DNA of 64,000 nucleotides from NCBI GenBank assembly GCA_022749755.1, contig CM040453.1, forward strand, positions 10,363,368 through 10,427,367, read 5' to 3'. The notes beneath the pieces were generated by a model. It was not told where the DNA came from. It was given only the letters and a program-made list of their open reading frames with translations, and made no database searches. Below, piece by piece: positions 1 through 12,692 of the stretch (positions are counted from its first letter, which is position 1; each line of letters starts with the position of its first letter). The position numbers and the translations under genes were made by a program. The stretch comes from Azadirachta indica (Eukaryota; Streptophyta; Magnoliopsida; Sapindales; Meliaceae).

Positions 1-780
1 TAATTATACGTATAAATTCATGCATATTTTTGAGAAATCGTCATTTCACTTTTAACTAGTGCTCTTTATTAATTTTATGTGTGTGCTTTTTGCGTTGAAG
101 AATATAAATAAAAAATATTCTCACAAGATAATAGCAATAATTTGAAACCAAAAGAATGTTTCCTGTTAATTGTTTTTGTATTTTGTCATTGAATGTTTTA
201 GTTGAATTAATTCAACAAAAAATTAAATATCAACTGAAATTTTATCAAAAAATTAAATATCGAGTTTGATATTGTAAATGCAATTAATACAAATCTACAT
301 ATTCATTGATCTATTGATTTCTGCCTAATGCCACATGTCTGTGTCCTTTTTATACTATTCTATTCTATTTATTTTTCGTTAAATTGATTACTTATAAATT
401 TATTTTATTATTAAAAACTTACTGAACGAAAGAAATTTTCTTGACATATCGATTTTTATGCCACTAGAAAAGGGACATTGTATTTTTTTAATTTTTATTC
501 AGAAATTTTTATTTTTATACAAGTTTGTAAATAAGTATATATTCTTTAGAAAGGCATCTACTATTTTGAATCATAAATTTTAATTAATTGTTTCATAAAT
601 CCATTTTTAATTAAATAAATTTACAAAATAAGAATTATAATATATTTGTTAGCCAGTCTGGATGAGTCACTTTCAAAATTAAATAACCCACAGAAAAAAA
701 AAAAGAATATTAATACAAGAGAAACAATTACAAATTGCACTCTTTTGATTGCAGTTGAGTTCATTAATTGAAGCATTTAT
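1..780. repeat. Direct repeat copy A
   Basis: This non-coding AT-rich segment is repeated in the same orientation at 2100-2830. Shared landmarks include TTATACGTATAAATTC at the left end, TTCTCACAAGATAATAGCAA in the middle and TTAATTGAAGCATTTAT at the right end. Copy A runs directly into an SRA-domain relic at 781, while copy B diverges at the same point. It is probably the flank of an old tandemly duplicated gene. No coding potential is visible. Confidence 0.8.
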
Positions 781-898
781 ACGAACGGTAGGAAATTATT
801 GACAGCAAGTTTTGTTGATTCAGGACGTGATCCCAATGATGCATAGCTTGTGATCTATTGCTTCATTCAGGTCAAGGTGGAAATCCAAAAATAGTATA
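781..898 (+). pseudogene. SRA/YDG domain relic (SUVH5/6-like)
   Basis: Translating from 781 gives GRKLLTASFVDSGRDPNDA followed by a TAG. After a small frame change it reads SGQGGNPKI. This aligns with GKLLATSVVNSGRYPNDA and SGQGGNPKI in the open SRA frame at 15732-16391 (opposite strand). SRA domains bind methylated cytosine and recruit histone H3K9 methyltransferases. Here only about 40 residues of the central domain remain, with one stop and one frameshift, so it is a dead fragment. It lies at the edge of a direct repeat, which suggests it marks the gene body of a lost duplicate. Confidence 0.82.
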
Positions 899-2099
899 AG
901 AAAACTTGATTTTTAATAATAATATATAAATATTCAAAATTGATCACATCAATGAATTCACATTATTCAATATAATAAATTAATGCCAAAAAACTGGTTT
1001 AGAATCTAAACTCCATAAAATGATAATTTTTCAATTTTCATGGTGGAATATGAATAGGTATAATAGCTAACGAAAAAGAAAAAAAAAAAATTAAAACAAT
1101 TATTCGTTTCTAAATTATTTTCATAATCCTAACATTAGTCAATAACCTCATTAATATGTTAAAAAAGTTATCGAGCTTTGCATTTAGTTCGTGGAGATAC
1201 AAAAACATCTCATTAATGTTTATCAACTTAATTATCTTTGCATTCCTTTGTCATTTTATCATATAAATTATCACCTTATCTTAGATCAATTAATTAAAGA
1301 AAATAACCATGATTATACCAAATTTAACAATTGTATTCTTTTTTAAATGAAGTCAAAATTTTAGTTATAAATGTAAATACAAAATTTTCTTTCATTATTT
1401 CTGTAATTTCAATTTTTGATTTTCAGTTTACAGTAGTGGAAACAAGCAAATGACAACTGCACCTATGTAACATAGTCTATGTGATTCTAGTCATCTATTC
1501 TACAGACATTTATTTGTATTTAATTTCGTTAGTTGGCATTTATTCTGATTGATCTGATTACTACTGCAGTTTCATAAATAATCGAATAAATGAACAGGAT
1601 GATGACTAATAAAAAGAGAATAAGCAAATAGAATAAATGTCATTCTCTCTCTCGTTGGTCTCCTCTCTCCTTCTCCTCAGTTTCACTTGTAATTAACTTT
1701 AGAAATTTGAAATTCAATATATGTTCGAATATTGAACTTTGATTTGCTGTGAAGTAACTGTATTTCTTATAGGACGTGCATTATTATATTTTTTAACTTG
1801 AAATTCAGTGTTTGTTAATTTTCATCTATAGTAAAGAGGGAATTGAAACTAATTAATTTAGTGGGAACTGTATCTCTCAAAAGTCAATACAAAAGTGGTA
1901 GACAGCCAGCTACCACACAACATTCCGTACCAAGTAAAGCTCTGTTGAAGAATGAAAACATCATTAACTTTTCATAATTCTATGCAATTCTACTTAATTA
2001 TCACTACTAGTTAAAGAATATCCTCTTAACAAATAACTTTTTATTTACAATTTTAACTTTAGGTAAAAATTAACATAAAAATCTTTATACTTGAGATAC
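899..2099. other. AT-rich spacer with dispersed local repeat modules
   Basis: No gene is seen. Stretch 1185-1690 recurs in diverged form at about 7640-7920, 8455-8830, 12540-12790 and 13270-13340; the common landmark is CATCTATAGACATTTATTTG or a close variant. Stretch 1870-2020 (an AGACAGCCAGCTACCA-type block) recurs at 6610-6770, upstream of the GDSL gene on the minus strand. These look like flanks of a locally duplicated locus. Confidence 0.6.
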
Positions 2100-2830
2100 T
2101 AGTTATACGTATAAATTCTTGAATATTTTTCAGATCATTTCACTCTTTACTAATTAATTTTTGTGTGAGGTCTTTTTGTGTTGAAGAATATATATGAAAA
2201 AAATTCTCACAAGATAATAGCAACAATTTGGGAACAAAAAGAATGTTTCTCTTAATTCTTTTTATATTTTTGTCATTTGAATGTTTTAATTGAATTAATC
2301 TAACAAAAAATTAAATATCAAATAATTGTATCAAAAAAATTAAATATTGACTTTAACATTATAAATGCACTTGATCTCATATTTATTGGTCTATTAATTT
2401 CTACCTAATCCCACATATACATGTCTTTTTCATTTTTTCTTTTTTTTTGTTAAATTAATTAATTATATATTTATTTTATTATTAGAAACCTCTTGAATGC
2501 AAGAAATTTCCATTGATATATTGATTTTTGTTCCGCTACAAAAGAGGTATTTTTTAATTTATTTATAAATTTTTATTTTTACACAAGTTTTTAAATAAGA
2601 GTATTTTCTTTCAAAAAAAATCTATTATTTTAAATGATAAATTTTAATTAATTGTTTCATAAATCCGTTTTTAATTAAATGAGAATTGTAGGATACCCCT
2701 AAGTCAAACACTTGTTAGCTTAGAGTCACTTTCCAAATTAAATAACCCACAATACAAAAAGAACATAGAGGAACAAAATACAAATTACACTCTCTTGAAT
2801 GTAGTTGAGTTTGTTAATTGAAGCATTTAT
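2100..2830. repeat. Direct repeat copy B
   Basis: Second copy of the 1-780 repeat, about 2.1 kb downstream in the same orientation. It matches from TTATACGTATAAATTC to TTAATTGAAGCATTTAT, with many substitutions and small indels. The junction where copy A enters the SRA relic is followed here by unrelated sequence. Confidence 0.8.
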
Positions 2831-3135
2831 ATGTATATTTATATCCGTGTCTTAGAGTGAAGAATTAATGAATTAAGATTCCACATAAAATCTCATGAAT
2901 TTATTTCAAGTTATTTTCAAAGTCCTAATATCAATTAATAAACCCATATCCTTTATGTTTCAAATCAATTTTATTTAGAAAATTGAGAGCATAATAGATA
3001 TATTATGAAAGTTATTTTTTTAATTAATTTATAAAATTTATCTTATTTTTATTCAATAGTTACAATACATTTTTATCATTTTTTTAATTTTATAATAAAC
3101 ATACTAAAGAGAAAAAAAATACAGATTAGCATTTA

Positions 3136-3234
3136 GAAAGGTCATCGGGATTTTATGGAACGGAAACCTTAAAAATTCTTTCGAAGGCAACGAAGATTCT
3201 TCCAAGGAAAGAAAATTGGATTAAAGCAAAATAG
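3136..3234 (+). pseudogene. SUVH-like pre-SRA relic joined to the gene's 3' flank
   Basis: The frame reads ERSSGFYGTETLKILSKATK and continues ILPRKENWIKAK before a TAG. It aligns with EKSSGLYRKETVKIFLKAAR and VLRSKGKWIN in the SRA frame at 15732-16391. Just after the tryptophan-containing motif the homology jumps to the sequence around that gene's stop codon and 3' flank, so the whole SRA domain has been deleted. The 3' flank match runs on to about 3420. It is probably a duplicate of the SRA gene with an internal deletion, and it may come from the same ancestral copy as the fragment at 781-898. Confidence 0.8.
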
Positions 3235-4682
3235 TTGTAGTATTTGATTGGAAAACATGAGCGAAAAGGGTGATACTATTATGTAATGTACGAGAATGAA
3301 ATATCCTCATTATTGTATGAATTAATGATGCTTGAGGCCCATGCTACAGTTATTGTATTAAGAAAAACTCATATTTATAACGTATTTTCTTTTATTTTCT
3401 TCGTTGATACATCACTGGATCTCTAACTCGTTCTTTTCCTTTTCATAGTGGATATAAATTTTCATGCAACCATTAAAGTTCTCCAATTCATTACCTAACG
3501 TTATTAATAGAAGAAAATTTGGTGGTTGAAAGAATTAATTATTATAAATGCATGACAACATCAATTAACAAAATATTAAATTTTTTACTATGAAAGAAAG
3601 AGTTTAATTAACATTTAACTATCTCTTAAATTAAAAAAATTTAAATAAATTATCAGGCTTTATGGAAATACAATTACATCTAATTAATGTATTAAATAAA
3701 TTATCAAACTAAAGAATGAGTGATAATTAGACGAAAGATGAAAACTGATAAGTTCGGATAGACGTTCAACTTTACAACCTATCCTAATCATTTGGCATGT
3801 CTTAAAATACTGCATATAACAAACAAATGCGGTAAAAAAAAAAACATGAAGATTAGGATCACCTAATTGACCAATAGATAAAAAGGTCGAGAGTGAGATT
3901 TAGAATTAGGGAAGTATCAAATATAGAGAAATTAGATAAAGTGACATGACCTAAGTGACTAATGTGTATGGTAAATCTATTTACAGTCTTAATAACAAGT
4001 AAATTAGAGAAGTAGATTTACAAGAAAAAATAGTAGAATCTATAATTACATTATTATTATTAGACACTTCTTGAATGCATATCTCTTTGCTATATATGTT
4101 AACTTTTATACCATATAATACCTAATTCATTCGTTTTATCATATATGTTTAATTAAATATAAAAAACTCGTAAAAGCTTATTGATTCATTTGTAATAATA
4201 AATATCGTGATATTGATACTTTGGGTAGATAATTTTAAGATAATTTTAAGATAATCTTTTTTAAAAAAAGAAAAAATTTTTAAAATATAAACTAATTAAC
4301 ATTAATATCAAAAAAATATTAGCTTTATTTGCTATCACTAATTACGGTCACAAAAAACTTATTTCTTTATAGTGATAGGGTTGTTATAATTTTAATTTTT
4401 ATATATCTAATAAATTTAAAAGGTTGTCCATTTCTTAACTTTTTGACATAGTAAAAGTCACTTATTTTTACTGTAAAAATGTAGAAAAATATTTTAAAAA
4501 TTAAATTTTCTGTGTCAATTTACATATATATATATATATATTCTATATGTTGATTCAATTAGTACAAGAGGTGTAAGTTCAAACTTCACTCATAATAAGT
4601 GGAGGGAAGTTAGGTTATTTACTTGTAATATTTATAAAAGAAATATTACAATTTATTTTTATTTTAACATACGATCTAAAAA
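3235..4682. other. AT-rich spacer
   Basis: Positions 3235-3420 match, in inverted orientation, the region just downstream of the SRA frame (about 15560-15731); shared strings include AATAGTTGTAGTATTTGATT. A segment at 3930-4075 (CATGACCTAAGTGACTAATG) recurs at 10930-11045. A (TA)n run lies near 4525-4541. Nothing else was recognised. Confidence 0.6.
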
Positions 4683-5662
4683 TTAGTTTATAAAACTTCG
4701 ATTAGGGATAACATAAAATGGCAAGCATCCCACAGACTCTGTGTTATGTATCCAAAATGTTCGCCCTCCATAATTTTGTTGATATATGTTCTGAAAGTTA
4801 TAACAGGTTTGTTAATCATGATATCTTGGATAAATAATTTTTAAAATTAATCACTTAATGCTAATACTTACCTTAATACATGAAGCCAATTGATCAATAA
4901 TATCTGCAATTATTGGACAAATTTGATCCAAACTCCCTAAAAAAATTTCCTTTTTAATAAGATCATTCTGCCCAATGTCAAAAACATATAAAATCTTTGC
5001 GAAATTCTCAGGTCCTGTAAATTTCTCATTCTTGGCTGATTAGGAGAATATATAAAAAAAATTCAATATTATATGAAGAAATATAATCAAATCTTAATAA
5101 TTAGCATTTTATAATATTGTTTTAGAAAACCAAAAAAATTGTGAACTAACCTTCATTGTGAAAATTTATGCTGTTAGTTTTGAATTCAGTAAACAATTGA
5201 AGTTGATCGTCAGGAGAGGGAGGACCATTTGGATTTGGTTTTTTAATACTCGATCCAACCCTAGCAAAGTTTGCACCATTATGAAAATCTGCTTCCAGTA
5301 CTGAATTCACGTACGCATTTAAGTAAAGCAGATTCAAATTCTTAGCTGTACAAATTAAAAAAATATGTAAGATACTTATAAACTTGTGAAAAGAAATTGA
5401 ACTAATTAATTTTCAATCAAATGTGATAATGAAAATCATAAGAATTATTTATTTTACCTATAAAATCTATGATCAGATGTCCATCACAAAATCGATTGTG
5501 GGCATTAGGAGGCTTTGGCTCTCTGATGCTAAAGCCACCAGTGGCAGAATTAGAGTCTCCAGAATTATATATTGTTGCGTAATCGCACTGGGAGGAGCTA
5601 ACGAACCCCCAACCAAGTACTAGCAGGAAAAATCCAACAAATAGAGCTTTGAAATTTTCCAT
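4683..5662 (-). pseudogene. GDSL esterase/lipase, 3'-truncated (four coding exons)
   Basis: Exons read on the minus strand are 5662-5458, 5345-5151, 5035-4872 and 4790-4683. All junctions are GT..AG and in phase, giving 223 codons. The product is a secreted SGNH-fold serine hydrolase relative. It starts with a hydrophobic signal peptide (MENFKALFVGFFLLVLGWGF), then block I GDSNSATGG with the nucleophile Ser, a GANFARVGS block and DIGQNDL (block III). After PNR in exon 4 homology stops and a few random codons lead to TAA. The C-terminal part with the catalytic Asp and His is therefore absent, against about 350-390 residues for a full protein. Start 5662 is preferred because a splice acceptor (CCCTGCAG) lies 8 bases upstream of it. 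The closest relative in the window is the gene at 52979-54410. It is almost surely not an active esterase; a truncated secreted protein remains possible. Confidence 0.85.
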
Positions 5663-5670
5663 TTTCAATT

Positions 5671-6350
5671 CTGCAGGGTGGAAAGTCAAGAGTTAGTGCA
5701 GTTGGACAAACAAAATTAATAGTAATTGGTTAATGCACAATATTAGAATCAACTTACAGCAGCAAAAATCAATAAAACAAAATGGGATAATCATTAAAGA
5801 TCCATCTATGCTTAGAACACTAGCCAACCAGAAGTAGAAGCAGCAGACTAACCGAGAAAAAAAAAAAGCAGCAAACAGAGACAGATACATGCAAAAAATA
5901 TCAAACATATGATGAACATATTTTAAATAATAAAGCCAAGATCAGCTCTTGTTATTATTATTATTTTACAGAAACTTAGCTAACATGAATTTTCTTAAAA
6001 ACTACACACAAATCTATATCAACATAACTATCCTAAGATTTAATTCAGAGTCAAAGAACAGACATATTCAAATGCATCAAATACATATTCAAGTTCCAAA
6101 AAAGACTAAGATTTGATTGGCGTTAATATAGCATCAACTAAAAGTTGAGAATTAAACAGAAATTTAGAAAGAATTAACAAAATCAATCCAAAGATTGTAA
6201 CTTACCTTCTTCAACGAAATTGATAATTGTAATGAAGCAACAGAATCAGAGGAGTAGAACTTTGAAGTAACTAGATGAATCAGCAGCAGCAAGTTTAAAG
6301 CGGAAGAGAAGGAATGGGAATGATAAACAAGTATAAGAGGTCTTTTGCAG
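5671..6350 (-). promoter_or_regulatory. Leader exon and 5'-UTR intron of the truncated GDSL gene
   Basis: On the minus strand a leader exon (about 6350-6206) ends at GAAGAAG followed by a consensus GTAAGT donor at 6205. The acceptor CCCTGCAG at 5671 joins just before the start codon at 5662. The other GDSL gene has the same arrangement, with acceptor CACGCAG 8 bases before its ATG, which supports a conserved leader intron. The transcription start cannot be placed exactly; a weak TATA-like ATACTT lies near 6330. Confidence 0.55.
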
Positions 6351-6609
6351 TAAAATTAAGATATTTCCTTCATTGTGAACTTCGTTGTTTCCTCCTGTCA
6401 TCTTGCTGGTCCAATGTAAATAAGAAAACCATAATTTGAAACTAGAGTAGAAGCGAAATGAAGTGAATAACCTCGGTTTCTGACAGTGGCCCGAGGCTGA
6501 GTGATAGCATAGTGTTAGTTGTATCAGTACAATTAAGTCTCATAATAAATTGAATCACAGTTTCTCCCGTGGTAATTGCTTATTCTTCTTCTTCTTATTC
6601 TTTTCCAAA

Positions 6610-6770
6610 GACTGAAAGCTTATCTCTCAATAGTCAATTCAAAAAGTGGTAAGACAGCTGGCTACCAAACAGCATTCAGTAACAAACAAAGCTTCCTCTT
6701 GAAAAATGCAAACATCATTTAACTCTCCTTTAATGCTCTGCAATTCTATTAACTCCACTAGCACTTAACA
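6610..6770. repeat. Copy of the 1870-2020 block
   Basis: The segment around AAGTCAATTC, GACAGCTGGCTACCAAACAG and GCAAACATCATTTAAC matches 1870-2020 in the same orientation. It sits about 260 bp upstream of the GDSL leader exon, so it may be promoter-proximal sequence duplicated with the locus. Confidence 0.65.
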
Positions 6771-8059
6771 TGTACATCAATTGAGTTTTCACATTAATTA
6801 ATGAAAAAGAAATCAATTAGGTTTTGTTAGTTCATTACACTAATTAAAATTTTTATAATTAAACTTTGCATTCATTAAACAATTAATAATAATAACACAG
6901 TAAATTTTTACCACATACAGAAAAAGAGAGAGTTGTTAGGTGAATGTCAATGTAACTTATTAATTAAACTAAGAGTTGTACTATCTTTTGAGATAGGTTC
7001 CAAATTAAGAATTATTTAATATAAATACTAAGTTTTAAAATTCAATTACATACCTATATTTTACAATTAAAAGTTAAACTTCAATATTTATAATTTCTCT
7101 TCTGAAAATAATTAATTATATTACAGAATAATTAAGAGAGTACTTGAACATGATAAGTTTAATTGTATATTATAATGTAAACTCACTTATATGATTGATC
7201 AAAGAATGAATGATAATACATGAAATAAAAGTATATATTATAATGTAAACTCATTTATATTATTTTATATTCTTTTACTCGTTCTTAAATTTGATAGAAA
7301 TTAAACTCGGTGCAAGTATAAGATGAAATCTTGGGCATTTACTCAGAAGCTTAGTGTTTTTTGCGACTGTTGGTTTGCTTCTGTTGCTGGGAACTGTTGC
7401 CCTGCTGATAAAATAAAACTCAATTGCTGCTTATTGCCCTGCTGCTCCGATGTTGATGCACTGCTTAGACTATTACTTCTTTTGTCCAAGTGCTTAGGTT
7501 TTGTCATAGGGAGGAGATCTTTTATTTGTTTCACTCATTTAATTTTTAATAATATTGCTTATCTTTTGATGTTTAAATTTACAAAAAGAAAAAAATTTTG
7601 GGTGCAACTTGATGTTAACATACAATATGTATTAATACAATTACATCTAATTAATGTATTAAATAAATTATCAGCTTATCTTTGCATTCTTTTGTCATTT
7701 TAAACTTTCACCTTATCTTAGATTAATTGATTCAAAAAAATAACCATGCTTGAACCAAATTTCACATTTGTACTCATCTTTAAATGAAGTTAAAATTTTT
7801 ATTTCAATTGTAGATACAAATTTTTTTTTCATTATCTCACTAATTTCAAATTTTCTTTTAGATTTTATTGTAACTAGGCCTTTGTAATATAATCTATATG
7901 AGTTGGAAACCTCTAAATTAAAATTAATTATCAAACATACTCTTTCTATTACATTTTCTGCTAACTTTTGTTTTTGACTTTTGTCGATCAGTGCATTGCC
8001 AAGACATGATAACTTATAAAGGCTCTTTATTCCATTGATTATGGACAAAATTATCCCTT

Positions 8060-8230
8060 TAAAACAGGAAATTTGGCTTTAAAGAAGTTTTCTTAAAATT
8101 TTAGACTATGATTCTATTCAACCTAATGATAAAGATAGCTAACTAATGAGATGGTTTTATTAAATGTTAATTTGAATTATCTAAGTACATTTGTAATTCT
8201 TTTCTTAAAATAGAGAGTCTATCAAAATTT
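8060..8230. repeat. Local repeat R, copy 1
   Basis: Shares the core TTCAACCTAATGAT, the AAATGTTAATTTGAATTAT block and a TTTTCTTAAAAT-GAGAGT end with 9060-9240 and 10490-10680, in the same orientation. Non-coding. Confidence 0.75.
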
Positions 8231-9059
8231 TGTACATCAATGCATACGTTAAATGGTTATTTATATTGATTTGAAAAATTAACAAATTATTATATAGATG
8301 TGGCAAATTCTTGGCCATTACTTATCTTTTGATGATAATATATTTTAGTTAAAACTCGTTAATTATAATTATATACAATCGTTTATTTGTAGGAGTTGAT
8401 GCATTAATTAGTACATCAATTAATGACAAAATTTTAAAATCAACCAGTTTAGTTTACGGCCTTACATCAATTAATTTTAAAAAAATAACCATGATTCTTT
8501 TGTAGAACGAAATTTCAACTACAATTATATTCATCCTTAAAAAAAGTTGAAATCTTTATTAAAAATATAAATACAAAATTTTCTTTTATTATTTCAGTAA
8601 TTTCAATTTTTTATTTTTAGTTTATAGTAGTGAAGATGGGCAAACGACAACTAGACCCATGTAGGATAGTCTGTGTGATATGTTGTAGTCATTTATTCTA
8701 TGGACATTTGCATTTAAATTTGTTAGTTGACATTTATTTAGATTTGATGTGATATCTTCCTGTATGGAATTTCATACGAATCGTATAAATGAACTGAATA
8801 ATGATTAATGAAAAGGGAATAATCATTAGAGGTGTCCCCACCCCATGTGAATGAGCATGAATTTGCAGTAAATTCTAGTGAATAAGGATATGTTGAATAG
8901 TTTTTATCATGAATACAAATGCATAATTTAGAAAAGGATGTTTTCTGAAAGTTTTAAGTTTCTTGTTTTGTCTTTGTAAATATAAAAATTATTTTTTCGA
9001 GTTTTGAAGACTTTAGAGACTGAGAGAAACAAAGGAACTTGTTTTGCCTCTTAGAGGTT

Positions 9060-9240
9060 TTTGGCTTATTTTTTATTTATTTAAAGGGATCGTAAAATTT
9101 TAGACCATTCATTCCATTCAACCTAATGATAGAGATAGATAACTAATAAGATACTTCTCTTAAATGTTAATTTGAATTATATAAGTATATTCATTAATTA
9201 TTTTCTTAAAATGGAGAGTTTCTCAAGGTGATTTTCAAGA
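9060..9240. repeat. Local repeat R, copy 2
   Basis: Second direct copy, starting TTGGCTTATTTTTTATTTAT and ending TTTTCTTAAAATGGAGAGT. Closer to copy 3 than to copy 1. Confidence 0.78.
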
Positions 9241-10001
9241 ATGGATATAGATAGCTAGCTCAACATTCAACCAAATTAAACCACATACATATCGTTCAAT
9301 TTCTTTGTGTTTGATGATTAGTTCTTGCTTGCATTAATATATATATATATATATATTATATTGTAAAAGCTTATCAGGATGGTTCAATCAAGGCTAGATC
9401 TAAAAGGTTTAATGTTTAAAATAATTTCAACCTTAATTTAGAGAATCAAAACGAAGGTATGGTTGGTTCCTCAGAGATAACTTCTTTATATGTAACTTCT
9501 TGTGAATATAGATTAAAAATTATTGCAGTCGATAAATATTAATTGAGTAATTAATTATGAGATTGATGTTAATTGTCATTATTTGCAACTAATAAGATCT
9601 CATCAGTTTGAATTTAATTTAATAGGAAGTACTTTGATTATTTCTTCTCTTTTCTCATTAATATTTTAAACTTAAATTAAACCTAAATGTATGCGAGATT
9701 TCATTTCTCTGTTGATAGTTTAGAAAAGAAGGGAATTAATCACTAAATTTCATCAGCCTAATCCCACATGCATTTTTTTATACTGAAAACATGTAATGTA
9801 AGTATCTGGTCAACCATGAAACAAAAAAAAAAAAAAGGGGCAGCCCTAATATAACAGGATTACAACATGACCACAAATTTAACCATTTATCATAGCCATT
9901 GAAAATGTATAGTTGCAATATAACTATCGAATTTATAAAACTTATTTATTAAAAAATTTTCAGCTACTTCAGATCACTAATTTTCGTTAATTATTTTATA
10001 C

Positions 10002-10033
<32 letters not shown>

Positions 10034-10489
10034 TGAAGTCTCTTTCTCTACCTATAAGTGTATTGAGAATTGAAAAGGGTTCTTGGCTTTAAAGTGCTTT
10101 GCTTTTCTTTGTACCAAGTAAAGAAGAAAATAAAATTAACAACTTAATCACCAATCTTAAGAATGTGGAGTTTAATTATAGAAATTTTAATTAATGTAAT
10201 TAAACAATTAGCAAAACCTAATTAATTTCATTTTCCTTCATTTGATATATTTTTCTTGTTAAATATAATGTTAGAGAATTAGAATGATATGAAATGACTA
10301 ATCTCCAGAGAATCAAAGGTTTTTTCATTAAAATTTAAAATAATTTTTCTTTATTTTATCGCTTAAGAAATATGCCCGCCAGTTCATTTCGTAATGAAAT
10401 ATAAAAATTTTAAAAAGATTAAATTTATTCTTTCATTCTTTCATGAATTTAATTATTGTCAAAATCTTTTTCCCTTCTCTTGCCTCTAA

Positions 10490-10680
10490 AGGTTTTGGCT
10501 TATTTTTTTTATTTATTTAAAGGGATTGTAAAAATTTTAGACCATTCATTCTATTCAACTTAATGATAGAGATAACTAACTAACAAGATGTTTTTATTAA
10601 ATGTTAATTTGAATTATGTAAGTACATTTTAACATTTATTAATTCTTTTCTTAAAATGGAGAGTTTTGTCAGAATTTATA
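10490..10680. repeat. Local repeat R, copy 3
   Basis: Third direct copy (TTGGCTTATTTTTTTTATTT ... TTTTCTTAAAATGGAGAGTT). Spacings of about 1.0 and 1.4 kb between copies suggest old tandem duplication rather than transposition; no terminal inverted repeats were seen. Confidence 0.78.
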
Positions 10681-12560
10681 ATTAAGCTTTTGAAATGAAT
10701 TGAACTTTCAAATAAGATTGTGTAATACAACAGCAGTATTATCACAAAGTAAAATAAATTATCATGAAAGTTATAATTTTCTCTTATTAGTCTACAAAAG
10801 TACTTGTCGGAAGTGCTGGTTGTGGCATTCAATCTTATGGTGTTGAAAATCGTTTCCTCTATAATATTGTATTTTGTTACAATTCATGTTAAATACATTT
10901 CAATAATATTCATATAATAATAAGTAAATTAGTGGCATGACCTAAGCGACTAATGTGCATAATAAATTTATTTATAGTCTTAATACTAGATAAATTAGGG
11001 GAGTAGAATTATAAGAAAAAATAGTAGAATCTACAATTAATTTTTAAAAGGTTGGGTTCAATTAATTTTCTATTTAATATTATAAAAATCTAAGTATATG
11101 GTTCAATTCTCAAACTAAGAATCAAATTTAAGAATCGGACCATAAAATATAAAAAATTTAAAAAAATAATAGTAATGATAATTTCTTTTTAATGTTATAA
11201 TCTTATATTATTTATAAATCTACTAATATACAATCTAAGAGTCTATTGGGAAGTTAAAAACACTATTATATCACACCAAGCATTCAGATAATCTACCCTC
11301 ATTAAATAAGAGAATTTGCTAAAACATTTATGAGAAATACTCACATTTGATGGGCAATCCATATCCCCAATGAGAAAAAAAAATCCAACTCATGCTCTTA
11401 AAGAGTGTGAGTTCTAACCATCAAGCCACTGGCTTGATGGCGTAGTAATGATAATTAATATAAATAGGTTTTGACAAATAATCTTGTCATATTTGATCAA
11501 TCTAAAATTTTACAAAAATGTAATGAATAATAAACAATGGATACTCGTTCAGTTTAATTTTGAAAATTTTTTGGAACTCAAATTTAATGAATAAATGAAC
11601 TAATCAATGGCATTGCCATTCTGTCGTTAATTAGTATAAGTTGATTCATTTGTTTATTTAGTGGATTTTCTAACTTTTTAATATTTAATTATAATTCGAG
11701 TAAAAAAATAAAAATAGTAGCTTAATTGTCATACAACTACTATTTTAAATTTAGGATTTGATAGAAAAGAAAGTTACAAAATAAATTTAAAATGTAAATT
11801 AAGGTGTGTAAGAAATGAAAATTTTTTTTGACACGTCTTGCTACTCTATTTCAAATTTAAAAAATCAAAATTTTGAAGACTGTTAATGGAGGGTTCACTT
11901 TCAAATTAAAAAACTCAGAAAAAAAATGGTATCTATATATTTGTTTATTTATTACAAGCTAAGAATTTTGTAAACAATAAATTTCAACCACTAATTTAAT
12001 TATAGAGAGGAGTTTGATTACTACTCTTTTTATTTTATGGCTCTTATTACATGTATTGAGCAGTCTTTCCAAAATCACTCATTAAAACGGATACGCAACT
12101 ACTGCAATAAGTGATAAACAAATCAGAAAGGGAAATTTAATTAATATTCAACTAACTAAAAAAATTAAAAAAAGAAATAAAATTATAAATAATTTTTAAA
12201 AATTTAATTGACATTTAAGTACAAAATTAAATTCAATGTTTTGATAAGAAAGGAAATAGTTAGCATCGTCTAATAAATTCACCATTTAATGAAAATCAAA
12301 GGTCTTCGCTGCTTCCCCACGTCTCATTTAATTACTGAGTGCTTCTTTTTTTGTTTCTCCTAACGATTTATCAAAGTTATTTATTTTCTGAAGGCTTGGT
12401 CCTTTGCTTGTACATGACCTTTTTTCTTTCAATTTATTTAATTAATATGTTAGGAATAAATAGCATTAATTATAAGCATTTATTTTGATAGCGTGTAACT
12501 TCTTATTGCTATTTCGTTAAGCGTTTGATACGAAATCTTCGATTTGCTTAGCAAGAACTA

Positions 12561-12692
12561 GCATTGACATGGGATGCATTGTAATCATCTATAGACATTT
12601 ATTTGCATTGACATGGGATGCGTTGTAATCATCTATAGACATTTATTTGCATTGACATGGGATGCGTTGTAATCATCTATAGATATTTATTT
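12561..12692 (+). repeat. 44-bp tandem repeat, three copies
   Basis: The unit starts GCATTGACATGGGATGC and ends ATCTATAGACATTTATTT. It begins at 12561, 12605 and 12649, a period of 44 bp, and is nearly identical between copies (one A/G and one C/T difference). The unit is part of the dispersed module also seen near 1480, 8690 and, inverted, 15320, so only this copy expanded. Confidence 0.92.

Larger units (their letters stand above)
6771..12560. other. AT-rich spacer, no recognisable gene
   Basis: Several open frames exist (for example + 7323-7703) but show no domain, splice logic or codon pattern I can support. The stretch holds diverged copies of local repeats (7640-7920 and 8455-8830 match 1185-1690; 10930-11045 matches 3930-4075) and (TA)n runs near 9338-9356 and 10012-10033. 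Confidence 0.55.

Noticed and set aside
7323..7703. Open frame of 126 codons on + and an antisense frame of 63 codons (7343-7534)
   Set aside because: Neither shows a domain, signal peptide or splice context; the Leu/Cys-rich and Gln/Ser-rich composition follows from a CTGCTG-like low-complexity stretch.
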